Assembly (NCBI GenBank): GCA_037189585.1
Contig: JBBCJA010000006.1
Coordinates: 1-64,000 of the forward strand
Length of the DNA stretch: 64,000 nucleotides
Direction of reading: 5' to 3'
From: JAEXNA01 sp037189585
Lineage (GTDB): Bacteria; Vulcanimicrobiota; Xenobia; Xenobiales; JADMJV01
Shown: piece after piece, positions 1 to 8,348 of the stretch
Position numbering within the stretch: position 1 is the stretch's first letter
Layout: the number at the start of each line of letters is the position of its first letter
Position numbers and translations under genes: made by a program
The notes under the pieces: generated by a model
The model's database searches: none
What the model saw: the letters and a program-made list of their open reading frames with translations, nothing else
What the model was told of the DNA's origin: nothing

Positions 1-1
1 T

Positions 2-2725
2 GAATACTCCTTGCCAGGCAAGCCTTCGAATCAAGCTGGCAACGTAGTCACGCCTCCAGCTGTCCCGGGTTCCCAAGAACCTAGTGCGGGACATCGTGTC
101 CCGCGCGGGTCATCTCCGAGTCATCCTCCCGCTCAGATTCCACCTATCACCTCGCATCCACCCGTGAAACAAACCGGTTCCCAGCAGCACGCGAGACGAG
201 GTGATGACTTTACGCTACCCGGGAAGCAGTCTGGGGCTCAGCAACACTCGGGGCGGGAGCAACAAGCTAGTCGAGGTGACGAGTATTCCTTACCCGGTAA
301 GCCTTCGGCGCAGCAAGCTGGAAGTCTACCGACGTCGGGTCGTGTCCCGCACGGGTCATCGCCGGGTCAGATTCCGCCTATCACCTCACATCCGCCCGCG
401 AAACAAACCGGTTCCCAGCAACAATCGGGGCGACATGATGACTTTACTTTGCCCGGGAAGCAGTCTGGAGCCCAGCAATACTCGGGGGGGGATCCCCAGG
501 CTGGTCGAGGTGATGAATATTCCTTGCCCGGCAAGCCTTCGACGCAGCAAGCTGGAGGTCAACCGGCATCGGGTCGTGTCCCGCACGGGTCATCGCCGGG
601 TCATCCTCCGGCTCAGATTCCACCTATCATCTCGCATCCACCCGCGAAACAGGGTGGCTACCAACAGCAATCGTCGCAAAGTCAGTCTCACGCCTTAGGT
701 CAAGGGAAGCTGTCCGGTAGCTTCTCATCGCCGCCAGCGAAGCAATCGGGAGCCCAGCATTATTCGAGCCAGCCGACTAGCGCGCAACCGCAGTCGGCAA
801 AAGCTCAGTCTCACTTCCCCACTCAGGGCGCGCCGTCTCATAACTTTCCCGAGCCTCCGGCGCAGCAATCGGGAGCCCAGCAGTATTCGAGTCAGCCGAC
901 TAGCGCTCAGCCGCAGTCGACAAAAGCTCAGCCTTACTCCTCCACCCCAGCCAAGCCACCCACCGAGACCTCCATACCGCCGGCAAAACAGTCGGGAGCC
1001 CAGCCGTACGAAACCGAAGTTTCCCACGAAGGGCCAAAGCTTGAAACGAAGCCATCGTCGTCAAACTCCCAACCGAAGAAACTCGAATCGAAGCAGACCG
1101 ACGAGCCGCAACCGCACGCCGAGCATGTCCTCTGGCAGCGTCCCCAGGCTCCACTGGAAATTCCGGCTCCTCAAGCCGATCTTGTTCGGCCTATGTCGGT
1201 CTCGCCTTCAGAGCCTACGCAGCCTTCTCGCCGAGCTCAGCGAGACGAACACAATGAGGGCGACCAGGTACTTCTCCGCCGCGAGACACCCTCGCCGGAG
1301 AAACAGACCGAATCCCCCACTAAGTCGGTGGACCCATCCGATGGCGATACGTCCGGGGTTTCCAGACTACGGCAAGCACGAATGGAGGCCGAGGCGGAGA
1401 ATCGGAGGGTGACGTTCCGTCGACCCGGCGCCACGGACGAGACCGTTGGACAGTCAGACAGTCTTTCTATCGTAGGTCAAAACTATCTTTACGACCTGCC
1501 GATGACTCCATCGGACAAACGGATATCCGTAGCCCGTAAGGTGACGGAGACCGCGGCCATCCAAGCGCAAGGACGAGAAGAGCAGATCGCTCAGGAAAAA
1601 GCGCAGATCACCTGGTCGCGCCAGAGAGGTTTTGGCCGCACGATGGATCGCTCGGACAAAACAGACGCCGAGGTACTCACCAGAGAAGAGAGGACCGTCC
1701 ATACCGAGCTCACCAAGGTTCTTCCCAAGGAAGCTCAGCTTTTCGGAGTCCACATCGCCGACGACACCTCGAAGATTCATGCCCAAGCCGTGGTGCGTGA
1801 TCAGGCTGAGGCCCATCGTCTCTTTCTCGCCAGTCGAACCTTCGAGGCACAAACAGGACGCGTGTTGGACCTTGAGCTTTTGACCTCCCGTCCCACAGCC
1901 CAGCCGTCTCGACTAAGTCCAGTGACCGAGAGCTCCGAAATCGGCCGGCATCGAGCTCAAGAAGAGCTCCCTTCCGTGCGAGAGCCCAAGGAACGGAGTG
2001 CACGCCTCACTTCTCAGCCCCTGGTTCCAGATAGCCACGGAAACGATCTGATGAAGCGACTGTCCACGCCCCGGGAACCGATCGCCGAGATGATCGCGGC
2101 CGCGACCCTCGCGGCATTCAAGCCGAATCAACAGCCGATCCAACCCTTGGTTAGCGCGCGCCGCAATGAACTAGGAGTCCCACTGGGAAGTACCAAGAAA
2201 CTGGAAAGACAGATCCAGGTCGAGGGGCAGCAAGGTGGAAGCCTGGGCAGCCGGCGGACACCATCCCGACGACGACGCGAGACAGAAGAAGACGAGGGAC
2301 AGGCGATCTTTTCCAAAGATCGCTCCGACGCCAGAGTCTTAGAGCGACGGGAAGCCGACGAACTCCTCCGCCAGCATTCGGAGGAACAAGGTCAAGGACA
2401 ACAACAGCAGCGACACCAAGAAGAAGAGGGAGGAAAGCAGCGCCGCCAATCCTCCACCTGTCCCTCCTGCGGCACCGCCCTGCCCGAATCCCAAGCCGGC
2501 TCATGTCCGGTTTGTGCTCAGTCGGGTCCCAACGTCATGGCCCTGGCTAGAATTCACTATCGCGCCGCGGGAGCCAAGTTCTTAGCCACGGTGGATGCTT
2601 TCACCGCGACCGACGAGGCCAAAACACTCATACTCACCGGCGCTGTGACACAAGTCGCCTCTCTTCGCTACGAGCAAGAGATCGTCGGCCACAAAGACTT
2701 CCTAAAATTTAAGGTGAAACCATGA
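2..2725 (+). CDS. Large Pro/Gln/Ser-rich repeat protein with C-terminal zinc ribbon, 5' end missing
   Basis: The reading frame is open to the left edge. The residues before the first in-window start-like codon (TTG at 11) read E-Y-S and complete a repeat phrase (DEYSLPGKPS) that recurs downstream, so the true start lies outside the window. About 907 residues are visible. Residues 1-350 are low-complexity repeats rich in P, Q, S and G. Residues 350-800 are charged and probably disordered. A zinc ribbon follows (CPSCG...CPVC, about 2458-2517), then a short folded tail. The stop overlaps the next gene by 4 nt (ATGA), so they are probably co-transcribed. No family is recognised. It may be a cell-surface or scaffold protein; this is inference from composition only. 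Confidence 0.8.
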   Translation, partial: EYSLPGKPSNQAGNVVTPPAVPGSQEPSAGHRVPRGSSPSHPPAQIPPITSHPPVKQTGSQQHARRGDDFTLPGKQSGAQQHSGREQQASRGDEYSLPGKPSAQQAGSLPTSGRVPHGSSPGQIPPITSHPPAKQTGSQQQSGRHDDFTLPGKQSGAQQYSGGDPQAGRGDEYSLPGKPSTQQAGGQPASGRVPHGSSPGHPPAQIPPIISHPPAKQGGYQQQSSQSQSHALGQGKLSGSFSSPPAKQSGAQHYSSQPTSAQPQSAKAQSHFPTQGAPSHNFPEPPAQQSGAQQYSSQPTSAQPQSTKAQPYSSTPAKPPTETSIPPAKQSGAQPYETEVSHEGPKLETKPSSSNSQPKKLESKQTDEPQPHAEHVLWQRPQAPLEIPAPQADLVRPMSVSPSEPTQPSRRAQRDEHNEGDQVLLRRETPSPEKQTESPTKSVDPSDGDTSGVSRLRQARMEAEAENRRVTFRRPGATDETVGQSDSLSIVGQNYLYDLPMTPSDKRISVARKVTETAAIQAQGREEQIAQEKAQITWSRQRGFGRTMDRSDKTDAEVLTREERTVHTELTKVLPKEAQLFGVHIADDTSKIHAQAVVRDQAEAHRLFLASRTFEAQTGRVLDLELLTSRPTAQPSRLSPVTESSEIGRHRAQEELPSVREPKERSARLTSQPLVPDSHGNDLMKRLSTPREPIAEMIAAATLAAFKPNQQPIQPLVSARRNELGVPLGSTKKLERQIQVEGQQGGSLGSRRTPSRRRRETEEDEGQAIFSKDRSDARVLERREADELLRQHSEEQGQGQQQQRHQEEEGGKQRRQSSTCPSCGTALPESQAGSCPVCAQSGPNVMALARIHYRAAGAKFLATVDAFTATDEAKTLILTGAVTQVASLRYEQEIVGHKDFLKFKVKP
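95..690 (+). repeat. In-frame tandem coding repeats of about 240 bp
   Basis: The phrase RVPHGSSP recurs with DNA copies starting at 95, 341 and 575, so the periods are 246 and 234 nt. The 12-nt difference is a four-residue HPPA segment missing from the second copy. Each unit also carries a DDFTLPGKQSGAQ phrase and a DEYSLPGKPS phrase, which are themselves related. The array continues off the left edge, so the total copy number is unknown. Confidence 0.85.
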
Positions 2726-3090
2726 CCGTCTCTGAACTACTCTTCGCCGGAGTCGACGCCCTTCGCGTCGGGGACCTCCTCTCGCCACAGCGCATGGCAC
2801 CGATTCTCGATGCCGCCCGTGACCAGCTGGACGACTGGCTGGACAAGCTTGAAGAACAGCCAGTTCTCCCCGGACTCGAAGCTCTCGATGTGGCTTTCCG
2901 CGAAGCCATCGAGATGTTTCTCGAAGCGATCGACTACTTGGAACTGGCCGTGGAAGAAGATATCCCCGAGCTTGCCGATATGATCTCGGCGAGAACCCAG
3001 GACGCCTTGGACACTTTGCGCCAGGTTCGACAGCAAGCGCAGCGACAGAACCATATGCTCTCGGCGGAAGCCGATCTGGAGGTGAATTGA
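2722..3090 (+). CDS. Small acidic all-helical protein
   Basis: 122 residues, start ATG overlapping the upstream stop by 4 nt. There is no signal peptide and no cysteine. The sequence is predicted helical and acidic, with heptad-like leucines over residues 50-115. The C-terminal half (LPGLEALDVAFREAIEMF... then an ELAVEED segment) aligns by eye with the protein at 3911-4276, which suggests paralogy. No family is recognised. Its place directly behind a large low-complexity protein would suit a chaperone or assembly partner, but that is inference. Confidence 0.75.
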   Translation: MTVSELLFAGVDALRVGDLLSPQRMAPILDAARDQLDDWLDKLEEQPVLPGLEALDVAFREAIEMFLEAIDYLELAVEEDIPELADMISARTQDALDTLRQVRQQAQRQNHMLSAEADLEVN

Positions 3091-3091
3091 G

Positions 3092-3697
3092 ATGGCCATC
3101 GGTGGTGTCAGTCTCGGACTGGGCGATCTAGGACACTGGGCTCAGAACGAGCTTAGTCCGGAAGCTCGCGTTCAGCGGGTTCAGCGGCAAAAGGTCGTTC
3201 AAGAGCGCCTTAGTGAACTGCTCTTCGGACTTGAACTCAATCTCGAGGAGATGGCGCAGTATCGAGCCCGACTGGTCCAAGCTCTGGTCAACGTCGACGA
3301 CCTGACCAGCGAGGCCAAGCTCCCCTCCATCGCTCCGGCACGCGTTCCTCGGGAGAAGATTCTTCTTCACACCGGTGGGCTGGGATGGAGGCCCTTTCCC
3401 GTTACCGAGCGATTGGTCGAGGCCTCCCCGACTCAGCGACTTTTGGAACGCTCCCTGGCCAAAGCGGTCCAAACTCAGATTTCGCTCGATCCGCTCTCGG
3501 AGCCGCGCTCATTTCACAGCGTGGGGGTCATTGTCGCCCAGGGGGCGGAAGGCACACGCCATGGGGCAGATCGCGTCGAGCTGAGTTCCTGGGGCTATCA
3601 GATCGTGGCCGCACAGGACTATCCTCAGATCGCGCGCCTACGGCTTCCCCCTAGATTTCCGTCACAGGCCGACATTATACACTTCCGTGCCTCGTAG
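3092..3697 (+). CDS. Hypothetical protein, helical N-terminus
   Basis: 201 residues, ATG at 3092, starting one base after the upstream stop. Residues 1-75 are charged and helical, and the rest is mixed with short strands. There is no signal peptide, membrane segment or zinc motif. It sits in the middle of a five-gene run (2 to 4276) with overlaps or 1-nt gaps, so it is almost certainly in the same operon as the repeat protein. Function unknown. Confidence 0.75.
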   Translation: MAIGGVSLGLGDLGHWAQNELSPEARVQRVQRQKVVQERLSELLFGLELNLEEMAQYRARLVQALVNVDDLTSEAKLPSIAPARVPREKILLHTGGLGWRPFPVTERLVEASPTQRLLERSLAKAVQTQISLDPLSEPRSFHSVGVIVAQGAEGTRHGADRVELSSWGYQIVAAQDYPQIARLRLPPRFPSQADIIHFRAS

Positions 3698-3914
3698 CTC
3701 AAAGTCCCACAGAGATGACCTAGAGGCCATCTACCGAGAGCTGCTGGAGGTCTGCCATGAGGTTCGCGCGCTCTTTTCCCACGAACAGGCCGAAGCCGGC
3801 TCCAGCGAGAAGCCTCGTTCGGCCGAGCTCGATCTGTACCGACAGAACCTGGGGGCCGGACTTGAGCGCCTTCGAGGAAAATTTCAAGAGAAACTAGGAG
3901 AATCCCAAACGTGA
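3687..3914 (+). CDS. Small helical protein, 75 aa
   Basis: GTG start at 3687, overlapping the upstream stop by 11 nt. The stop in turn overlaps the next start by 4 nt (GTGA). The product is hydrophilic and predicted as two helices separated by a short S/E/P-rich linker. No family is recognised. The tight overlaps on both sides and the lack of an alternative frame support it as a real gene. Confidence 0.65.
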   Translation: MPRSSKSHRDDLEAIYRELLEVCHEVRALFSHEQAEAGSSEKPRSAELDLYRQNLGAGLERLRGKFQEKLGESQT

Positions 3915-4276
3915 CTGACCAGGTCTTGCTCAACTATCTCCGAGGACTGGCCGAAACCCTCAAAGGGGCCGACCGTGTCGAAGACGATGTTCTCGATGCT
4001 TTGGAGGATGTCCAGGACAACGTCTCGGCCATCTACGCCGACTATGAGGAGAATCCAGCCCCCAAAGGTGCCGAAACCTTGCGAGAGCTAATGATGGAAG
4101 CTCTTCAGTTGATACACCAGGGAGTCGAGGAGTTTCTCCTTTTTGCCGAAGACTTGCAAGAGGAGCGTCTGGCCGAAGGGGTGGCTCTGGCCGAGGAAGG
4201 TCACGACATCATGGAATCTATTCGCTACGCCGTCAATCAAGATTCGAGTTGGACGAGTTCGGCCGCCGTCCACTAA
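3911..4276 (+). CDS. Small acidic all-helical protein, paralogue-like to 2722-3090
   Basis: 121 residues, GTG start overlapping the previous gene by 4 nt. It is strongly acidic and helical, with no signal peptide. The segment from about residue 45 (APKGAETLRELMMEALQLI, then EEFLLFAEDL) matches the pattern in the 2722 product (a Pro-Gly-Ala-like turn, an E-A-I/L helix, then an L-x-L-x-x-E-D helix). It is the last of the helical set. A 68-nt gap follows before the MerR-type gene. Confidence 0.75.
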   Translation: MTDQVLLNYLRGLAETLKGADRVEDDVLDALEDVQDNVSAIYADYEENPAPKGAETLRELMMEALQLIHQGVEEFLLFAEDLQEERLAEGVALAEEGHDIMESIRYAVNQDSSWTSSAAVH

Positions 4277-4344
4277 GGGCTGTCCGAGGGATGACTCGAT
4301 GCGCCCGATGTGCGGATTATTTTTGGATAGGTCCTAAGTGACCG

Positions 4345-5265
4345 GTGAGTGCCCAGGACTGGTTATCTCAGGAGGAGCTTCTTAAGGAGCTCGAGCAAGT
4401 GGGGATCGCTCTACCCGAGCGCACTCTCCGTTTCTGGGTGGCCAACGGAGTTCTGGCGAGCCCCGTCAAAAAACCTTATCGAGGCGCCGACGGGCGTGTG
4501 GGCTACTATCCTCGCGAGACTCTCAATCTCGTTCCCCAGGTGCTCCGGCTGCAGCAAGAGGGCTGGAAGCTGCGCCAGATCCGGCAAAGACTCGAGCAGC
4601 CCGAATCGCCTTCCAAAGCGGGAAAACCTCAGGCTCCCACCGAGGACAGTCTAGAGTGGGCGACTCGCTACCTTCAAGACCTTCTCTCCGACACCGAGAG
4701 TCGCGATCGCCGTCGCTGTTTCTCAAGCCCCGGAGCCGCCCAGAGCGAACTGCGTCAGGTCCGCCACTATCTGGTGGCGCGACTTGAACGTTGGGTAGGA
4801 CGTAGCACCGCCGTACGTGCGACCAGCGCCTTTCTGTTGGGCCTTTCTCAACGCGACTTCCAGCGTCTGGTCTCCCGGCTGCGAGTTCCCTCGAGCCTTC
4901 GCCTGGCTCAGGCTCTGGTCAACGCGGAACCGTCAGGACAAGAGTCCATCGCGGTTCCCCCCGAAGGGGAGTTCCCGCGGTTGCGAAAGTCCTTAGGCCA
5001 GCAGCGCGCTCGTCTAGAGAAATACAGAGAGCACCCGCGAGCTCCCGTCCTTTTAGAGCGAACCCTGGCTTCTCTTACTCAGCTCGAAACAACGCTGGCT
5101 GACACCCAGACGCTTGACGAAGAACGCCTGGCTCGGCAGTTAGCTCAACTGGAGCTCATCGCCAAACAAGCTGAGGCCGATCTCGCTTTCCTCAACAAGT
5201 CGCCGGGAGACGACTTCAACAGCCTCCTAGGGAGTGAGTTAGCTCGACCCGAAGGCAAATCCTGA
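4345..5265 (+). CDS. MerR-type transcriptional regulator with coiled-coil tail
   Basis: 306 residues, GTG start. Residues 7-80 fit the MerR winged helix: ELLKELEQVGIALPERTLRF, then a Y-R-G...GRVGYYPRETLNL wing and an L-R-Q-I-R-Q-R-L helix. MerR proteins bind promoter DNA as dimers. The remaining 220 residues are helical and carry no recognisable metal or drug-binding domain, so the signal sensed is unknown. Its 3' end overlaps the SpoIID-type gene by one base (TGATG), so the two are coupled. It could regulate the upstream operon; this is inference from position. Confidence 0.75.
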   Translation: MSAQDWLSQEELLKELEQVGIALPERTLRFWVANGVLASPVKKPYRGADGRVGYYPRETLNLVPQVLRLQQEGWKLRQIRQRLEQPESPSKAGKPQAPTEDSLEWATRYLQDLLSDTESRDRRRCFSSPGAAQSELRQVRHYLVARLERWVGRSTAVRATSAFLLGLSQRDFQRLVSRLRVPSSLRLAQALVNAEPSGQESIAVPPEGEFPRLRKSLGQQRARLEKYREHPRAPVLLERTLASLTQLETTLADTQTLDEERLARQLAQLELIAKQAEADLAFLNKSPGDDFNSLLGSELARPEGKS

Positions 5266-7253
5266 TGAACGCGTTGTCCGCCCTGATTTTATCTCTACTG
5301 TTCTGGCCCTGGCCGGGATTCCCCCAGCTCGCTCCCCACGATCCCCCTTCCAAGCCTGTCGGCCTGTTTCGCAGCGAGGCGACCTTCGAGGCCTTAGGAT
5401 GGCGCTCTCGATGGGAATGGCAAGGCGCTGAGTCGACCCTACAAAAGCTAGGGGTCGACTACGAGATCGTCGATCCCATCGGCCTTGAAGATTGGAACGG
5501 GCGAGTCCTGATCCTCCCCAACACTCGCAACATGAGCCCGACCACGGTGGAGACGATCAAAGCCAAGAACATCCAAGTACTAGCCACCTACATGGCCTCC
5601 TATCGAAAGCACGACAACAGCTCTTGGATTCCCAACAACTTCGCGCTGGCCCCGCTCTTCGGAGCGGATTTCCAAAGCTGGGTCGGATCGGGAGCTCAAG
5701 CCGACCAACTGCAGCTCTCCAGCGCTCTGGGCGGAGGCGAGGTCCCCTTGGGTCGTCATCTGGCCATGTTGGTCAAACCCCATCCCAACGCCACCATTCT
5801 GGCCTCCTGGGGCGACGATAAGGCCTCCATCGTTCAAGGACCTAGAGGCATCTACGTGGGCGAAGACCTATTCGCTCCGGAAAATAGCGACAGCCTTCAG
5901 GTCCAGCAGCTGCTCGCGACACTGCTCAACCGGCTCTCCCCTGGCCTTGCCGCTCAACCCGTGGGGCCGGGCCGCTCTCCCTGGCCCACTCCCGCCGTAA
6001 CCTACCTGCCCGGTATGAATCAGACCATCCGCGTCGGCCTCGATCCCTTGGAAGGGCAGGTCAGCTTTCGTGCCCGGGACGGGCTCACCATCAAAGGGAA
6101 GAAAGCCGGACCCACCCTGGCCTGGGACGGTAAGCCGACCTGGCTTTCCGGCAAGCCGTTTGTGGAACTTCTGCGCAAACGCCCCAACGGAACCTACCAG
6201 TGGGTCGCCTATCGAGGAACCCTTGAGATTCGTGACAAGGGCCTGCTGATCAATGTGCTCGATTTCGAGCACTACCTGGCCGGTGTCGTCCCTAGCGAAG
6301 TCCCCGCCTACTTTCCCGCCGAGTCGCTCAAGGCGATGGCCGTGGTCGCCCGCACCTACGGTCTGTCCCACCTCAAGCGACATAAAGAGTATGACGTCTG
6401 CGCCGAGGTTCATTGCCAGGTCTACCGCGGCCTGGCCAACGAGGCCGAGACGACCAACACCGCCATCAAAGCCACCACCGGCCAACAGCTAGAATTCAAC
6501 GGCAAGCCGGCTGACACCACCTTCCATGCGGCTTGCGGCGGTGTGGGAGTCGATGTGTGGCGAACCTGGCCGGGTAGCGCCCAGGTGTCCTACTTGAAGG
6601 GCCTGATCGACGGCCCGGCCGCCTATCCCGGAGACCTTTCTCAAGAAGCCACGGTCCGCCAGTTCCTGGACAAACCTCCCACTTCTTACTGTTCCGAGTC
6701 CGGGAGATTTCGCTGGAAAGAGCAGTTCACCCGCGCCGAACTTCGGGAGAAGCTAGCGAAGGGCTTGGAGACGACACTCGGAACGAAGTTTCACGGACTT
6801 CCCGATCTGGTATCTGTCAAAGTTCTCTCGCGAACCCCGCAAGGTCGCGTGGAAACTCTCGAGATTCGGTCCGCCCAGGAAGCCTACACGGTCACCGGCG
6901 ACGCCATTCGATGGCTCTGGAGCGGCGGGAAGATCGGAACCGGCGGGTTGCAAAGCACGCTCTTTTACGTAGCCGAGGACAAGGATACCATGACCATCGT
7001 CGGAGGCGGATGGGGCCACGGTGTAGGGCTCTGTCAACAGGGTGCCTCGGGTCGGGCCAAGGCGGGGCAGACCTACGCTCAGATCATGGCCCACTACTAC
7101 CCGGGAACAAAGCTGACCACGCCCGCAAAAACGGCTGTTCCCGATCCGGTAAAGACAACCACTCCCGCTTCGGCAAAACCCGCCTCAAAAAGCCCCCAGG
7201 TGGAGCCCACTCCTGTGAAATCCAATCCGCCCAAATCCACCAAGCCAGCTTAG
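5265..7253 (+). CDS. SpoIID/LytB-domain secreted protein
   Basis: 662 residues. A short hydrophobic N-terminus (MNALSALILSLLFWPWPG) suggests export. Residues 25-215 form an uncharacterised alpha/beta region. From about residue 330 there is a SpoIID domain: DFEHYLAGVVPSEVPAYFP, AMAVVARTYGL, an AACGG segment, and the C-terminal GGGWGHGVGLCQQGA (about residue 580). In Bacillus this family is a lytic transglycosylase (SpoIID) or amidase enhancer (LytB). The tail (about 620-662) is a T/P/K-rich linker with repeated KP motifs, suited to crossing or binding the wall. A wall-remodelling role is likely; sporulation is not implied. Confidence 0.85.
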   Translation: MNALSALILSLLFWPWPGFPQLAPHDPPSKPVGLFRSEATFEALGWRSRWEWQGAESTLQKLGVDYEIVDPIGLEDWNGRVLILPNTRNMSPTTVETIKAKNIQVLATYMASYRKHDNSSWIPNNFALAPLFGADFQSWVGSGAQADQLQLSSALGGGEVPLGRHLAMLVKPHPNATILASWGDDKASIVQGPRGIYVGEDLFAPENSDSLQVQQLLATLLNRLSPGLAAQPVGPGRSPWPTPAVTYLPGMNQTIRVGLDPLEGQVSFRARDGLTIKGKKAGPTLAWDGKPTWLSGKPFVELLRKRPNGTYQWVAYRGTLEIRDKGLLINVLDFEHYLAGVVPSEVPAYFPAESLKAMAVVARTYGLSHLKRHKEYDVCAEVHCQVYRGLANEAETTNTAIKATTGQQLEFNGKPADTTFHAACGGVGVDVWRTWPGSAQVSYLKGLIDGPAAYPGDLSQEATVRQFLDKPPTSYCSESGRFRWKEQFTRAELREKLAKGLETTLGTKFHGLPDLVSVKVLSRTPQGRVETLEIRSAQEAYTVTGDAIRWLWSGGKIGTGGLQSTLFYVAEDKDTMTIVGGGWGHGVGLCQQGASGRAKAGQTYAQIMAHYYPGTKLTTPAKTAVPDPVKTTTPASAKPASKSPQVEPTPVKSNPPKSTKPA

Positions 7254-7378
7254 AGCCTTATCCGCTCACCGAACGAATCATCGAGACACTTCTTGGACAC
7301 TTCCTTTAGGTTTCGAACAAGATCTTAAGGCGGGCCTGGCTTAATCTGAATTCAGCCAAAGAACTGGAGGCAAGAATT

Positions 7379-7846
7379 GTGAAAACCGTATTTGAGAAAT
7401 TCCGAAGAAACACCCCGGCTATGCTGGCCCTGGCGACTCTCCCCCTGGCGCTCCTGATCACTGGAATCAGTTGGTTCACGTCCCCAAAATTTAGTGACAG
7501 CGCCGAGCGACCTAAAGCTAGAGTCTTGGCCAGTGAGCGTGTCTATTCGTCTAACCAGTCGAGGTTCCAAAACCGTGAGGGACAGCCGGACCGCCCTCCC
7601 AGAGGAGAGCGGAAAGAGCGTCGCCGTGGAGGCCGGCATCATGGCCCTCCCTCGCCCCCTCTCGTTCCACCGACCGTCCTCTTTCTGATAGGTGGAGGAC
7701 TGGGATATCTGATCGGAAGAGGCCGGCATGGTCGCTGCGGTCCGCCACCTCATCACTTCCGACCCGACTACTACCCGCCGGGACACCCCGCTCATCAGCA
7801 CCCCGGTGCTTACCAGCCTCAGCCGTCACCGCCCGAGAATCCCTGA
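7379..7846 (+). CDS. Small membrane protein with basic, His/Pro-rich tail
   Basis: 155 residues. GTG start at 7379 with a GGAGG ribosome-binding site 9 nt upstream. Hydrophobic segments lie at about residues 14-33 and 98-112 (VLFLIGGGLGYLIG). Between them is an Arg-rich stretch, and the C-terminus is H/P/Y-rich. A strong terminator follows 14 nt after the stop. In the 125-nt upstream gap, GACACT occurs twice exactly 11 nt apart (7285 and 7296), followed by a TAGGTT -10-like box at 7307-7312. No family is recognised. Confidence 0.7.
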   Translation: MKTVFEKFRRNTPAMLALATLPLALLITGISWFTSPKFSDSAERPKARVLASERVYSSNQSRFQNREGQPDRPPRGERKERRRGGRHHGPPSPPLVPPTVLFLIGGGLGYLIGRGRHGRCGPPPHHFRPDYYPPGHPAHQHPGAYQPQPSPPENP

Positions 7847-7859
7847 ACCCTGACCTTCA

Positions 7860-7895
7860 GTGAAAAGACCGGTTCGTGAGAACCGGTCTTTTCAC
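7860..7895. terminator. Perfect 16-bp hairpin, bidirectional terminator
   Basis: The arms 7860-7875 and 7880-7895 are perfectly complementary around a GTGA loop. The arms end in TTTTCAC on one strand and start with GTGAAAA on the other, so the structure gives a U-rich 3' side in both directions. It lies between two convergent units, the 7379 gene and the minus-strand 8773-7909 pair. Confidence 0.85.
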
Positions 7896-7908
7896 TACGA
7901 AAGGGCAT

Positions 7909-8348
7909 TCATAGAATACCGTGCTCCCTTAGGAGGGCTTGCTCATCGCCCGATATCCAGCCGAAGACCTTGACCTCTTCTTCCAACTTCTGAACGAGAT
8001 AGTGGATGTCGAAATCTATGGCCACCTCAGTCTGCTCTTTACGCGTATAGATTGCCGTCCAGCCGACGTGAGCCAGACAATGGTGCTGGTCTATCGCGGA
8101 GATGCGAACTTGGCGTAGCCGCATCTCCTTCGTCCCGATGTCTCGATGTCTCGATAGTGGGTATAGCCCTGGGCCATGGCTTCCCGAAACTGCTCGTCAT
8201 TTTTTCCCGTCATAACCCCGGCCGGTGCGGCGCCGATGAACTCCGGAGCATAGAGAGACGCGAGCTCTTCGGCATCCATATCGCCACCGAGGGAGCGATT
8301 GAAGAAGCTCTCGTATCGCCCAAAAAGTTTTCTGACGGCACTCTCCAC
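7909..8348 (-). pseudogene. NTF2/SnoaL-like protein gene, frameshifted by an 8-bp tandem duplication
   Basis: Read on the minus strand, GTG at 8348 follows an AGGAGA ribosome-binding site by 6 nt and overlaps the upstream stop (TAGTG). The first part encodes an NTF2-like N-terminus (FFNRSLGGDMDAEELASLY...) that runs into HYRDI. The frame is then lost, and the family-typical continuation GTKEMRLRQVRISAID...VGWTAIY...DFDIHYLVQ...GWISGDEQALLREHG resumes in another frame. The break coincides with two adjacent copies of CGAGACAT (plus-strand ATGTCTCG at 8138-8145 and 8146-8153). Deleting one copy restores a single protein of about 143 residues. It is either a recent inactivation, a slippage-variable gene or a sequencing/assembly error. 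Confidence 0.8.

Noticed and set aside
7909..8124. Separate 71-residue gene
   Set aside because: Its sequence is the C-terminal half of the NTF2-like gene, and its ATG is an internal methionine of that protein.
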